Part shown: piece after piece, positions 12,044 through 23,526 of the stretch
Position numbering within the stretch: the stretch's first letter is position 1
Layout: each line of letters starts with the position of its first letter
DNA from: Clytia hemisphaerica
Lineage: Eukaryota > Cnidaria > Hydrozoa > Leptothecata > Clytiidae
NCBI GenBank assembly: GCA_902728285.1
Contig: CACVBU010000975.1
Coordinates: 710,637-774,636, forward strand
Direction: 5' to 3'
DNA: 64,000 nt
Made by a program: the position numbers and the translations under genes
Notes under the pieces: generated by a model
What the model saw: the letters and a program-made list of their open reading frames with translations, nothing else
What the model was told of the DNA's origin: nothing
The model's database searches: none

Positions 12044-15000
12044 TTAAGTGGACGCCGCTCTTTCATTTTTCCGCCTGATAGCTTCACGATTTTTCTTGAG
12101 CAACTGACTGATGCTGTATTCACACTCTTGCCCAATGTCTGTCATGCGCATGTCCATTTGAACAATAGTCCCATTGTCTTCCATCCCCTCTTGTATTGTT
12201 TTGCCACCTTCCTGTAAACAAACAAGAGAAAAAGGAGCTTGAAGGATCTGTTTCGTTTTTATCAAAGTACACGTTTTTTCATAAGAACATCCAAAATCTT
12301 TATAGACTTTTTTTGGGTTTGAAGCCTGGTTCTTATTATCACTATTTTATTAGTCAAAAATTTTGGATATTCTTATGAATAAAACATGTAGAAGACTCTT
12401 TAGAACCCTTACTTCCATATGGAATAGCTTGGGTCGGATATTATTGAGACATAAGATTATTTATTACAAGTCTTCTAATCCCGGAAGATTACAAAGCACA
12501 CAAAATCTCCAGGACTATAAGACATGTTTTTTTAATAAGCAAGTGTAAGCCCCTTGGTTAGGCTCATGTATGCTTAAATTCGGAAAGCATCCAGGCATAG
12601 TTTATGCTTATTATATGCTTATGAATCATGCTTATAATTCACCTCCAGCCAAGTTTTTAGTGAAATTTCAGAAATTAGAATGTAGCTAGCCGTGGAACGT
12701 CTTTTTTTACTTGACCTCTACCAAACCTTTTTAAACAGATAAAAAATGACAACTTGAAAATTTTCCAGGCTGACATATATGCTCATGGTATGCTTAGGAA
12801 TTCTGCAAATCTGAGCCTTCATATGCTTATAAGCTTATATGCTTATAAAAAAACATGTATTACGAAAATGAAAACAGTCTGTCAAAAGTCATGTGCAGTT
12901 TTGGAAAAATAGTCACTTAAAAACTGTCCTGACAGGGTATATTCCTTAAAATCATAAAGTGAAAGAAGTGCAAATAATTACCTCGTTGAATTTATTACAG
13001 GATAAGTTCATATTTTTTACAGACTTGTTGTAAACTAGCACCTGTCAAAAATGAAAGAAGAAGAAAAGTTGAGAATGGTGTGATTTAAAAAGGTCCGATT
13101 GAAGAATAAATCCTCTCAACTAAAATTTTACGTACGAATTTAAAGTGAAAGAGTTCTCAATCTCAAATCAGATCATCCATTCTATCTGGCATACCACGTT
13201 CTGATTTGAAGTGGTGTGGCGAATGTGACGATCTGGCCTGCTTCTACAGCCAAAACATTCAAAACTGCGTTGCCTTGCTTTAAAATGATGGTTTATAATC
13301 AACGTTTGATGCATTTTAATAGAGGATAGTGAAAATTACGATAAGCCAATGACTGATCAAATGGGCCAAATAAGGTTTATTTATCAGACCATAAAATAAC
13401 TGTTATGGAGCGAAAAAAAATTAACAGCAAGCATGGTTTTTTATAACTACACACATCAAACATAGGATTTAAGGACTAGTCTACATTATAGACAGCTCCA
13501 GTAGTTTTACGCTCGAAACGAAGGAAGATATGACGTAACCTAGTAAAGGCCTGATTTCAATAAGATTTCAAACCTGTGCAAGCAATGGAGTGGATTTGTG
13601 TGTGATGTTATTACTTCCCAAATGAATTTCTTCCAGTGTGTTATTCTTCAGTAAGACACGAAGTATAGATTGACAACCTTCGTCTTCTAGTCTGAAAAAG
13701 TTAGAAAGTAAGATCAGGATATTATTCTGTCTCATTGCTCTGGTGGAGTTTGATACTCTGAAATCCGGGGGGGGGGTAGGTGGCGGATGAGGGGTATGTG
13801 CTGATTTTAGCTGAAAAGTCGACTCTTAGAGAGACTTTTTTATAAATTTTTCTCTCGAAATCAAAAGAAATTCCTAAAAATCGTGAATTTTCCGACCCTT
13901 AGAGAGACTTTGAAAGGTGAGAAAACCGACCCTTACCGTCTGCATATACCCAGCACCAATTTTTGCCTAAGTACCCTCTCCCTGGGTCTGAAATAAATGA
14001 ACAAGTATCAAAAATACCTAAAACCTTTAATGGAAAATCAGAAATATCAGAATTTTCTTTTCTTAATTTCCAACTTACCTGTTTAGACGCAGGTTCAACG
14101 TTTTGAGGGTGGTATTTTTACCAAGGGCGTGTGCAATGGCGGCAGCGCCCTGAGGACCAATATTGTTATCAACCAATGCCAGATGAGAAAGTATGGATCG
14201 ATTGTTGAGAAGTTTACCAAGGGCTCGTGCACTGCTGTTGCTTAGCTTGTTGTAGGATAAATCTAAGAGGAAAGAACAATGCAATCGAATTCTTATTCAT
14301 TATGATTATTGATATCACGTAACTGCATAGTGTCCTGGGAACCAATTTTCCAATTTTGGATGGGTGAGGGGGGAAATGAAAATTTGAATAGTAAAGGGGG
14401 GGGGGAGAGGGGGGAAAACATCGATAGTTGGCTAATTTGGTTGGGGGGAATGTGAAATCACTTCAACTTTCTCAACTTTGTTTTGATTTCATTTAGGATT
14501 TTAATTTTTCATTTCATTGTTGTTTTGTTAAGTCTGCTTTTCTCAGCATGTTTGTTTACATTAGCTCATTTTTGTTCTATTTTGTCTAGTATTCCTTTTG
14601 CAGCTAAATTTTACTTTTGTGTCAGGTTGACATTTGAGAAATTTATATGGGTATATAGGGGGAACTGATATTTTCAGAATTTTCTGGGGGAAAGCAAAAA
14701 AGAGGGGGGAAACTAAAAAACTGAAAAGTCATAGAGGGAAAAAAGAGAGGGGAGGGGTTAAAAAAAATGAAGAATTTGGTGGGGGGGGGGGGGTGACAAA
14801 CCCTGGAGGACACTATGTAGACTTTGTACAACTCATCGGCCAAGTGAGAAATTATATGCCAGTCAGTAGCGTGGTGGCAGGGGGGGGCAGCCTTTTTTGG
14901 AGGGCGCCGAAATGCAAGAAGCGCAAAAAGGTGCCTCTAATTACTAATAACGAAATTTTTCTTTAATTTTTTACATCCTAGAATAAGCAGTTTTCCGCTA

Positions 15001-18000
15001 AAAAAAGAAAGTACACAAAAAATCGCTTCCCTCGCATAACCTTTAAAAAGGTATTTTACGTTTAAAAGGGGGTGCCAAAATCCCAAAATCTGGAAAGAAT
15101 TGCCTCCAAAGATTTGATTGACCCACTACGCTACTGATGCCAGTGTTGTGGAGCAGACCCTTAAATGGCAAAAAGTGAGGGTTATCAGGCCTTTGATCCA
15201 TAAGTAGCATCATATAAAATCATTCAATATCTTCGGTCCTGAACTGGTAGGTCTAAAAATAGTACCGCGACCCATGCCGCCCTTTTTTTAACCCCGTCTG
15301 AATAAATTCGAGATAAATAATAAATTGGAATAAATTCTTATTTGGAGCGTGTAAACTTTTAAATAAGAATTTCTTACCAAGAGTAGTTAGCGAGGGATGG
15401 TCTAACATGTGACTGATCAAAACACGCGCCTTTTCGTCGTTCACTTTGCTCTTGTGGAGATGAAATAATTTGATTTTCTTGCAATCCTTCACCGCCTGCG
15501 AAGAAATAACTTTTAATAATATTTTGCGCGTCTGTGTACTTAGTACAGTAGATTTTTGAATTTTAAATCAAAATCACTGACTATGAATTTCCTTTTTAAA
15601 GATCATGAGGGTCATCCATATAGTACGCACGCAGTGAAGGGGGGGGGTTTAGCAAAAGCGTACATCTATTGTTTAAATGACATCATATTGTTCTCTGCGT
15701 ACAAGGGGGGAGGTGGTATCAAATTTTTGGAAAATCTTTGCGTACGTACTATATGGACGGCCCCATGACATTTTTATTTTGAAGAACTGTAACTGTTTTT
15801 TCTTTATTGAAATATAAACACAGGGTACACGACGAACATTTACTACAAAACACTACTAGGCATTAATATAGTCCCTCCCTCCCGAAGAACTGAAGTTATA
15901 TCGCCAGAGGTAACATGTGGTGTAGACATTTCTTTATTTTGAAGTCTCCCTATAAATCATTGGTTTTTAGGCGTTAAAATGAAAAATAACCCAAGTTGCT
16001 TTACAACAATAAAGATGTTTAGAATGGAAATTCTCATACCTTAGCCAACATGGAGCAATCACGATTTGTAAATTCGAAAAGATCCCATTCGAAATTCATC
16101 CCACAATCACGAACGCTATGCAAAAGATTTTTAAAACATTGAAATACAAAGTGAACATAAAATTTTGGCTGTCAATTCAAGTTGTGAACATTCCAGTATT
16201 CTTCAAAATTTCGATTTTTTTTTCAAAATAAAAGTTTGTTTGGAAGGAAATAGTTTACCTAAGCCTAAGATTTATCATAAAGTTTCTCTATTATGAAACC
16301 TTAAAAAACACTATCCACCAGATCTTTGTATAACAAGGGTGAGGAGAGATAGAGAGATAGGACTTAAAATCCAATAGTAATGCCATCTAGAAATTACTCT
16401 CTATAATTCGATCTTCAAATTCGAATTAGAGAAGGATACAAATTGCGCTGAGTATTTTTAATACGATTTTCCTGATGAGGACCAATTATGTAGCTCGATT
16501 CAGACAAAGATTCGAATGATAGATGTTTGAAATATATAGAGAATTATTATAATATACCCATAACAGAGGTGCAATTCTTCAAGATTAGGTAGATGAGGGA
16601 CAGCTGTTGTGAAGTCGAAATGATCCATATTCACTTCTTCCCCTGTTTCTGACTCGCTGAAAGTAAAATCATTTAAAAATAAGGCTTTTTTGTCCAACCG
16701 TTTGACTTTTAGAAACTGTAACTTTCTGTTACATAATAATATGTTACAATAAAAAGTAAGATAACAAAGTTAAATTACATTTTCCCTTTGAGCGTGTTCA
16801 AAACTTTAATATCTACTCCTTTTGTCGATTTTCAAATTATTTAAATGTTAAATTTTTGTCCTTACCTGTCAGAGAAATCATCATCCCCTGTTTTCTGAGG
16901 CTCCTTGATTGGAGGTAATAGATTATTGATCTTCAAACAATGGATAAACTTGCCAGAAAGTAACAATAGATCTTCAAGCTGAACAGAAATAAAGGGACGA
17001 AATTTATCAGGGATGTAAATTTGGTTCTTCCTGTTAATAAATCGTAAAGCCCTTTCAAAATATATTACAAAAGGTTTATAAGAAATATTTCTCCTCGTGA
17101 ATACTTTCGCTCTTGAAAAAAGATAAAACCGAAAGTTCTATAAAATATCGCTTTTTCGCTAAATTTCACTGATAACGGAAAGGAAAATGTTTGCTTTCAT
17201 CAAAAGAAATCGCCGACCAAATGGAAGCAATATAAATTATAAAATTTGAAAATGTAATAAAAATTAAAATATCGAACAAAAAAATTTACCTGTTTTGGGT
17301 CTGTAGTACCAGGTACGAATTTCTCTATGCATTCTTATAAGAAAAATTTAAAGTTGTTGAATCTAGATCCAATTTTCTCAGACTCAGAAAATAAAATAAC
17401 AAAGAACAAGTTCATGCTTCTTATACGTTATAGAGCACTATACTACCTGGGGTTTTGTAGAGGTCTGCAATTTAGGCTAGATTTTTCATTGATTTAATAA
17501 TGCACAAGTGTGATATAAAACTCGGTGAGAATATTAAAGTACGTAACACTACTAGGGTGTTAGGGAAGTATGATGATAGACTCTCTACTTTCACTGAGTC
17601 CGATAAAGATTAACATAAAGGTAAATATTAAAAAGTTTCATCCAAAACGAAAAGAAAAGTCCAAAACCAGCAATTCTGACCTTATCGGAGATTTTTCTTA
17701 AAAAGCGATAATGCATCGCTTTTTTCGAAAAATCAAAAACTCCGATAAGGTCAATTCTGACCTTGGAGATTTTTCTCAAAGAACATTCTTCTCCATGATT
17801 GTGCATAACAAGACACGTCACAAATCTTCCATCGTGCAGTACAACATCTCCTCCAATAATCTTCGTCTGTGATCAAGTTGGCTGTTGTACTAAAATAGGT
17901 CGAGGAATAGATATTTTTAGCAGTTTCCGAAGTTTTTCCTCGTTTTATAGGACTAAACCAAACTAATTCTATCTGAAAGAGCAATAATACTGTATTTTTT

Positions 18001-21000
18001 GTTTGTTCGAGTAAGAGAATTTTTGTAATACATTTGGCTCAGAATTTTATACATTGGTATCAAATTAATTTCGTTTGTTTTTCGTCTAATTTTCCCTAGC
18101 TTTTATCTTCCCATACAGCTCTTTCTCGTGGTGTCATTCTTTTGGTCGTAAAATTGTTTCCACATCTCATTCACATCCTACTTTTCAAAAAAGGTTTGAA
18201 TTTTTTTGTAAAGAATCAGTATCATCTAGCCCCATAAACGGTGTTTTAGGTAGCTCTAGCTAGGATTGTCAGTAATACTTTATTTGAGCTTATTATGGCG
18301 GAATGTAGATTTTACAGATTGGTCTACCTTATCGGCTAAAACTTAGTCGGCCCTAAGTGACTAAATTTTGGCTTAGTGACTAAAATTAGGGCCGACTAAA
18401 AATTTGGCCTAACTAAATTAGGGCCGACTAAATTAAGGCCGACTAAAATTAAGGCCGACTAAGTTTTGGCCGATAAGGTATTCCTCCCATAGGGGTATCA
18501 CTCATTTCGATCAAAGAGAAGAATTTGTTTTGAAAAACCTCGAAACGACAATATTGAATTCATTTATCAATTCAGTTCCAAAAAATGGCTTTCTCCTTAT
18601 TTGCTTTTCGAGCAAAATAAATTTCTTTCCTTAGCTTTTTTACGTTCTGAAAACAGAGGTTAGAATGGACTTGCAAATTGTTGCATTCTATTATGTTACA
18701 GTAAGTGCTAAAGCTTGAAAGTTTAGATGCTTAGGTAACCACTCATAGTCTATTGTCAAAGTGAGAGCAAGGACCTTTCGGTAAGAAAGTTAACTACTTG
18801 ATAGTTATCGCTTCATGGGGATTACTTTACTGAGACCATCCCCCTCTCTGTTTGTTGCCTAATACTCAATAGCGGTTTGTTTTAAAACAAAAACCTTTAT
18901 TGTATCTATACCTCTATTTCTAAATTAAGAAATCAGTTTTGCTATATCTCATTTCAAATACAGTTTGTTAAAGAAACCTAATACATCAATATTTACTCAT
19001 TTCTGAACACCCTTTCCAAAACAATATTGATTGATTTTTAAATCTTCAACTTTTATCTTTCAGAAAGTTCAAACTATATTTGCCTTAAATTATACCTCGC
19101 CTCCTAACATAATGGAAGAAAGTCGACCAAAAACAATGAAATTACTTCTTCCAACCTTTGTCAAGAAAATCTTTTCATCGATTTTCTGTCGTCTCTCGTA
19201 ATGAATAAAAGGGAACAAAAAAATGCTTAAGAGCCTTACAAACCGCAATGTAAACACAAAAAGGTAATGAAAAGCTTTTTAAAGTGCCCTTCCCTCATTT
19301 ACACTTTTCTTCTTGGATAGTTGGGAGTGCGACTCTCACAGATCTTATGAGACATGAAATTACCTTTAATCTTAAAGATAATTGCAATGTTATTAATTAG
19401 CTATCATTTGGTGGATGGGGAGAAAGGAGACAACAAAAGAGGGAAGACTAGAGAAGAAGCAAAGCAACGTCAAAGAGAAGCTCGAAAAGAGTTTAATAAA
19501 ATAAAAACAGAGCACCAGTTAGATCGCAAGATTGCTAATTCAATCATGAGAGCTGACAAAAAAGAAGGTAAACTGGCTATCCAAAGAAGAGGGCAATATT
19601 TCCAAATGAAGATCAAAGAGATTCTTGAAAAGCGTTCTCAAGAGGAAAAGGTAAATCAAATTTCGTTTGCCGTAACTTTGGCAAGATGTTCCTGAAACTT
19701 GAAATTCACAACTCCTCAACAAGAATATAATTAAAGTCTGTCTCAAAATAATTTGCAGCTGGAGAAAAAAATGGCTGTAACTTTTTATAGAATTCGAATC
19801 AAGTTGCGATTTTGTGCTCGTTAAAAAGATATTCGTGAGTGGAATATTATGAAGTAAAAAATTTGAGAAAAAAAAGGAAAATGACAATGAAAAATGAAGA
19901 AGAAAAAAATCAACTTCTTGTAGAAATGTGGTATAATTACCATTTTCACAGGAGTGACTCTTCAATCTTAGATCATCATCAGTGTGAAATGATTTTTCAA
20001 AAATATTCATTCAATCAAAAGATATCGAACAAAGTTTATTGCTGGTTGATCGACAAAAGGCTGTTTTTTTGTCGTTTTTTACTACTTTATAGTGTTTATA
20101 GAGTCAACCAGCAATAAACTTTGTTTGATATCTTTTGATTGAATGAATATTTTTGAAAAGTTTTTTGACAGTGATGATGATCTAAGATTGAAGAGTCACT
20201 CCTGTGAAAATGGTAATTATACCACATTTCTACAAGAAGTTGATTTTTTTCTTCTTCATTTTTCATTTTCATTTTCCTTTTTTTTCTCAAATTTTTTACT
20301 TCATAATATTCCACTCACGAATATCTTTTTAACGAGCACAAAATCGCAACTTGATTCGAATTCTATCAAAAGTTACAGCCATTTTTGTCTCCAGCTGCAA
20401 ATTATTTTGAGACAGACTTTAGTCAGCAGCCCAAACAACAAACAAGATCTTTTCCGCAGAGAAGAGTTCATTACAGGCTAGCATATACTAGCATAAACCA
20501 CGCGGTTTTTTATAACGGATCGTCTGGCACAGGCTAGCCATCATCCAAAAATTTGTACTCTTTTGTTGACTACTTCTGTGTTGCTATGGTAATATACCGT
20601 TAAGGAAAATCTATAAGTTAACACAGGTTAACATGGTTTTACGGATAGGAACTGAAATCTTATCCCATAGGTATCCCTACACTTTTGTTTATGTCAGTGT
20701 AACATTTTAATTTTGTTTTATTATTTTGTTTATGTAACTATCAAAAGAGGCTCATCTCTGCTGTTGAGTTGAGAGTTTTTAAGTACACGAGGCAAAAGGT
20801 GCCCTGAGGGATGTTTTTTTTTATTACAGTGACTCGTGTAGTTATTGGGTAATTCGAGAATCAAAAGTAAGCCAGAAGAGTCATTTTAAAGAGAGCGTTA
20901 TTCTATTGCCACTTCTTGCACACTATGTAAAGACTAAGAACTATTGGGCATGAGCCAATATTTGCAGATTTCCACAAAGCAGCGTGTATTTTATTTAAAC

Positions 21001-23526
21001 AACAGGCATGGAAATGGCGAATGAAAGATGCTGAATTTGATATCGTCAGAAATGAGACTGATTTTTCGTTCGGCGTTCAAGCTGGTTTCATTCAAATGAG
21101 TGCTGAACTGGCAAACGGTGCAAACATCACTCTTCAGCTATTCATGTTCAAAGATGCTGGCAATATAACTGGTGAAGATGGAAACATTTATGAGCTCGTC
21201 AAAGGAGGGACCAAAGCTAACATCATTATGTAAGTTGTAATAACAGTGAACCTCAGTGGTGTGTAAAAGAAGAAGTTTTTCTCTCTTTGAAACAAATTTC
21301 ACAGAGATTTAAACATTTTAAATCATTACTATAGCACATAATGAAGGAAAAGATGTGCTAAAACTTTCCATATTCAACAAATTTGGTCTATTAAATCAGT
21401 ACCCGTTTTCGGAAACTTTGCTTATATCTTCAGAATCTGAATTCAGTTCGGAAAAGCAGCTTGGTCATCGAAACTAGGGCGGTAGATCGAGAGTAGACAA
21501 ACTTTAAATAATATTTCATCATTCCTATCTCTCTAAAACAGACACTGGCCAAATCAAGTGGACCATTTAGATGTGGTAATCTTGATCAAGTGTGGGTTTG
21601 ATGGCAAAAAATCGCGGAAAGCAAAGAAAAAATCCAAAGCACGTGGACGGAATGGATCACAAAAAGCTGTCAATAGACGACATCTTGAAACTTTCTCGGT
21701 TTGCTCGAATGCTCAAATGACATTTTCACCATCAGTAAGTCGGTTCATTCCATCATTTTAGAGATTTCCATTGAGTGATCATTGTGGGATAATTACTTTT
21801 CAATGAGCACTGAAAGCCCATAGCCCCCCCTATTAATCTATGCTTCTTTAGTGTAAAACCCTGTTGGGCCAAATTATGCCTGTCTTTTTTAACTAACTCA
21901 CTAGATCTGGTTTCCTAATGATAGCACTACTCACAATCCCTATTCCAATCCGAGGCCAGGATTAAGAAACTATCTCATGAGTTTGTAGGGCTCATTAATC
22001 ATTTTAATGATAACAATAGCCATAATCTCTTTTTAGTATTTCTCGAATGGAGAAGATGTTGATATGCAAGATGGGTATCCAGAGCCACAAAAATTGTCAA
22101 AGAAAGAAGAATCCACCGAAATTGTATTACGTTTCAATGCAACCAATATTTTTTATGACCCAACAGTAGAAACAGGAGATGATATTGGTGATGACAGTGA
22201 AGATGATAGTGAAGAAAAGGCTGAAGCAGATCAAGCATTATCACCACCACCGAGAGGTACCCCTGAAGTAGATCAAGTATTACCAGCACCAACAGACATC
22301 AACAATGTAGCAAATCCATCAAACGAAGGTGAAAGTGAAAGTATTGCAGAGAAGACAACAATACCAAAAGAAGAAAATGAAGAAGCCAATCTCATGAATG
22401 TTGGACGCAATTTCATCACTGGTAGGCATCATTCAAGCGATGGGGTTCCTTCGTTGACATCGCCAGTATTACTTTTGGTCAATTTGGTCAGTTTCGCTTT
22501 GCTGAAATCCTTGATATTTTAGATGAGAAAGACTTATATGGTGATTGAATGTTATTGAGTGATGTATCATTATGGACTGACTTTCATATTACTAAATATT
22601 TACAACGCTGAATTATCTTTTTGTCAAAAGTTTTACCAAATTCAACATGTAAAGAGACTCTAATTTATCAGCCTGTAGTTTTAAGGCCAGCCCAGGGGGG
22701 AGGTACATAGGCAAAATTTTCAAAATTCAGCATCTCTAAGGGTTGATTTTTGAAGCTTTGTTATTGGATCAGACATACCCGTCATCTTGCAAACTTAGTA
22801 CACTCCCCCCAGGACAGCCAAACAAAAAAAATTTACCTCAAAGGGATATTTACAGGTAGATTCTTTAAGACATGATTTCTATCTTGTTGTATAAGTTCAT
22901 TCAGCAGTGGTTTTTCTGAAGAAAAAAAGATAATCATATATCACTAACGAAACTATGTGGGAAAGGGGAGACTTAAAGAAGCACCTTAAACCGACTCAAT
23001 TTCATTTAAAAAAACAGTATATAATTGAGACGTTTTTCAGTGTGCACTTGAGCTTAATAATTTCTGACAATCTGTTTGTCCTATGAATTTCAGGTATCCT
23101 AGCCGATATTGCTAAAAGTAGAATTTTCATAAACAGAAATTCAATTTTATAAACTGAATTTCTAAGTGATAATACCTCCAAAATTGCTGACAATGTGCTT
23201 TAAACATATATCCGCCAGATTAGGAACAGTAGCAAGATTCCTGAAAGAAAAGGAATTATAGTCTCTGATAAAAAAATTTTTAATCAAGCAATGATGTAGA
23301 TTAAATTTATTCATTAAATTTTTTTGTCTTAGAGGTATTTTGTGTGTTTTCCTTATGATATGGGAAATTTGGTTAAAAAAGCACATGTAGATCAACATTT
23401 ACTGAGGATGATGTAAACGCCACCCAAAAAAGCCTGATATAAATAGGGTTAAAGGGAAAAAGGCACAAACCATTCTGGATCTTCTGCAATAATCCTTCTC
23501 ATATGGTGGGCTTCTTTACCCTTCAT
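12044..23526 (-). CDS. DRC5/TCTE1: Dynein regulatory complex subunit 5 (T-complex-associated testis-expressed 1), 13 exons
   Basis: Leucine-rich-repeat subunit of the nexin-dynein regulatory complex, which controls dynein activity in motile cilia and flagella. Coding exons in transcript order: 23471-23526, 23176-23240, 22837-22915, 17762-17889, 17290-17333, 16866-16978, 16558-16656, 16040-16115, 15378-15495, 14079-14262, 13574-13691, 12982-13041, 12044-12211. All junctions are GT-AG, phases agree, and the sum is 1308 nt (435 residues plus stop). The start has an in-frame TGA three codons upstream. The N-terminal half carries HMRRIIAEDPEW, VPNLADICLKHI and TDEDYWRRCC; the middle has FVPGTTDPKQ and RDCGMNFEWDLFEFTNRDC; then RI-type LRRs (LDLSYNKL, NLRLNRLEDEG, NLSCNKFNE) and a C-terminal DIGQECEYSI block. 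I recognise these as DRC5 family signatures from memory. Intron 3 (17890-22836) contains another gene on the opposite strand, and several introns hold MITEs. Confidence 0.9.
13757..13994. mobile_element. hAT-like MITE with 8-bp target duplication, in a DRC5 intron
   Basis: The 8-bp word TCTGAAAT occurs at 13757-13764 and again at 13987-13994, bracketing 222 bp that begin CCGGGGGG and end CCCTGGG. Eight-base duplications are typical of hAT transposons. An internal TTTTTGCCTAAGTACCC is shared in kind with the right end of the element at 51287-52592. There is no coding capacity. Confidence 0.55.
14326..14817. mobile_element. G/A-rich TIR element in a DRC5 intron
   Basis: CATAGTGTCCT at 14326 is mirrored by AGGACACTATG ending at 14817. 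The interior is extremely purine-rich on the plus strand, with G runs up to 14 near 14779. There is no real coding potential; the open frames here are low-complexity artefacts. Class not assigned. Confidence 0.45.
15604..15767. mobile_element. MITE with CCATATAGTACG-type ends, in a DRC5 intron
   Basis: Imperfect inverted ends of about 30 bp: the left contains TCATCCATATAGTACGCACG (15612-15631), the right TGCGTACGTACTATATGGAC (15739-15758) followed by GGCCCCATG. It lies between DRC5 exons at 15495 and 16040 and has no coding potential. Confidence 0.55.
17679..17751. repeat. Short inverted repeat with ACCTTATCGG ends, in a DRC5 intron
   Basis: ACCTTATCGGAG at 17679 and CTCCGATAAGGT ending at 17751 are exact complements; the adjoining AGATTTTT/AAAAACT tracts pair partly around a GCGATAATGCATCGC core. 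The ends match those of the elements at 18325 and 50572. It sits 10 bp from a splice donor (17761). Confidence 0.6.
18325..18481. mobile_element. TA-flanked MITE with TACCTTATCGGC ends
   Basis: Left end TACCTTATCGGC at 18325 and right end GCCGATAAGGTA ending at 18481; pairing continues, with one or two mismatches, through AAAACTTAGTCGGCC. The interior is filled with GGCCGACTAAA repeats. Lies in DRC5 intron 3. Confidence 0.65.
18482..19353. other. DRC5 intron 3 sequence upstream of the nested gene
   Basis: No exon was found on either strand. It should contain the promoter and 5'UTR of the plus-strand nested gene starting at 19354; no clear core promoter motif could be assigned. Confidence 0.35.
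19354..22522 (+). CDS. Unrecognised secreted, probably GPI-anchored protein (nested in DRC5 intron 3)
   Basis: Four coding exons: 19354-19650, 21006-21229, 21542-21734, 22037-22522; GT-AG junctions, compatible phases, 399 residues. The first about 22 residues are a hydrophobic signal peptide (PLILKIIAMLLISYHLV). Residues ~25-99 are highly charged (Lys/Arg/Glu) and probably helical. Exons 2-3 encode a compact region with alternating hydrophobics and N-glycosylation sequons (NET, NIT twice; NAT in exon 4), two cysteines (KCGFDG, VCSNAQ) and a basic insert KKSRKAKKKSKARGR. The rest is acidic and Pro/Ser-rich. The last ~18 residues are hydrophobic with no basic tail, preceded by HHSSDG, the layout of a GPI-attachment signal. 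I do not recognise the family. Lying inside an intron of DRC5 on the opposite strand, it must have its own promoter. Gene structure is well supported; function unknown. Confidence 0.75.
19732..20421. mobile_element. 690-bp near-perfect foldback (two 317-bp arms) in intron 1 of the nested gene
   Basis: Arms 19732-20048 and 20105-20421 are inverted copies with few substitutions and no net length difference, around a 56-bp loop. The ends are TA plus AAGTCTGTCTCAAAATAA, so a TA target duplication and Tc1/mariner-type mobilisation are plausible. Open frames on both strands here are mirror images of each other and are not genes. Transcribed as part of the intron it would form a long double-stranded RNA. 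Confidence 0.85.
22523..22836. other. 3' flank of the nested gene and remainder of DRC5 intron 3
   Basis: This should contain the 3'UTR of the plus-strand nested gene, ending close to the minus-strand DRC5 donor at 22836. No coding exon was seen. Confidence 0.35.

Noticed and set aside
14634-14966. 110-codon plus-strand frame rich in Gly/Lys
   Set aside because: Arises from G runs of the intronic purine-rich element.
19540-20481. Pairs of 70-156-codon frames on both strands with the same peptide beginning MEYYEVKNLRKK
   Set aside because: They are the two arms of the foldback read in opposite directions; no splice or family support.
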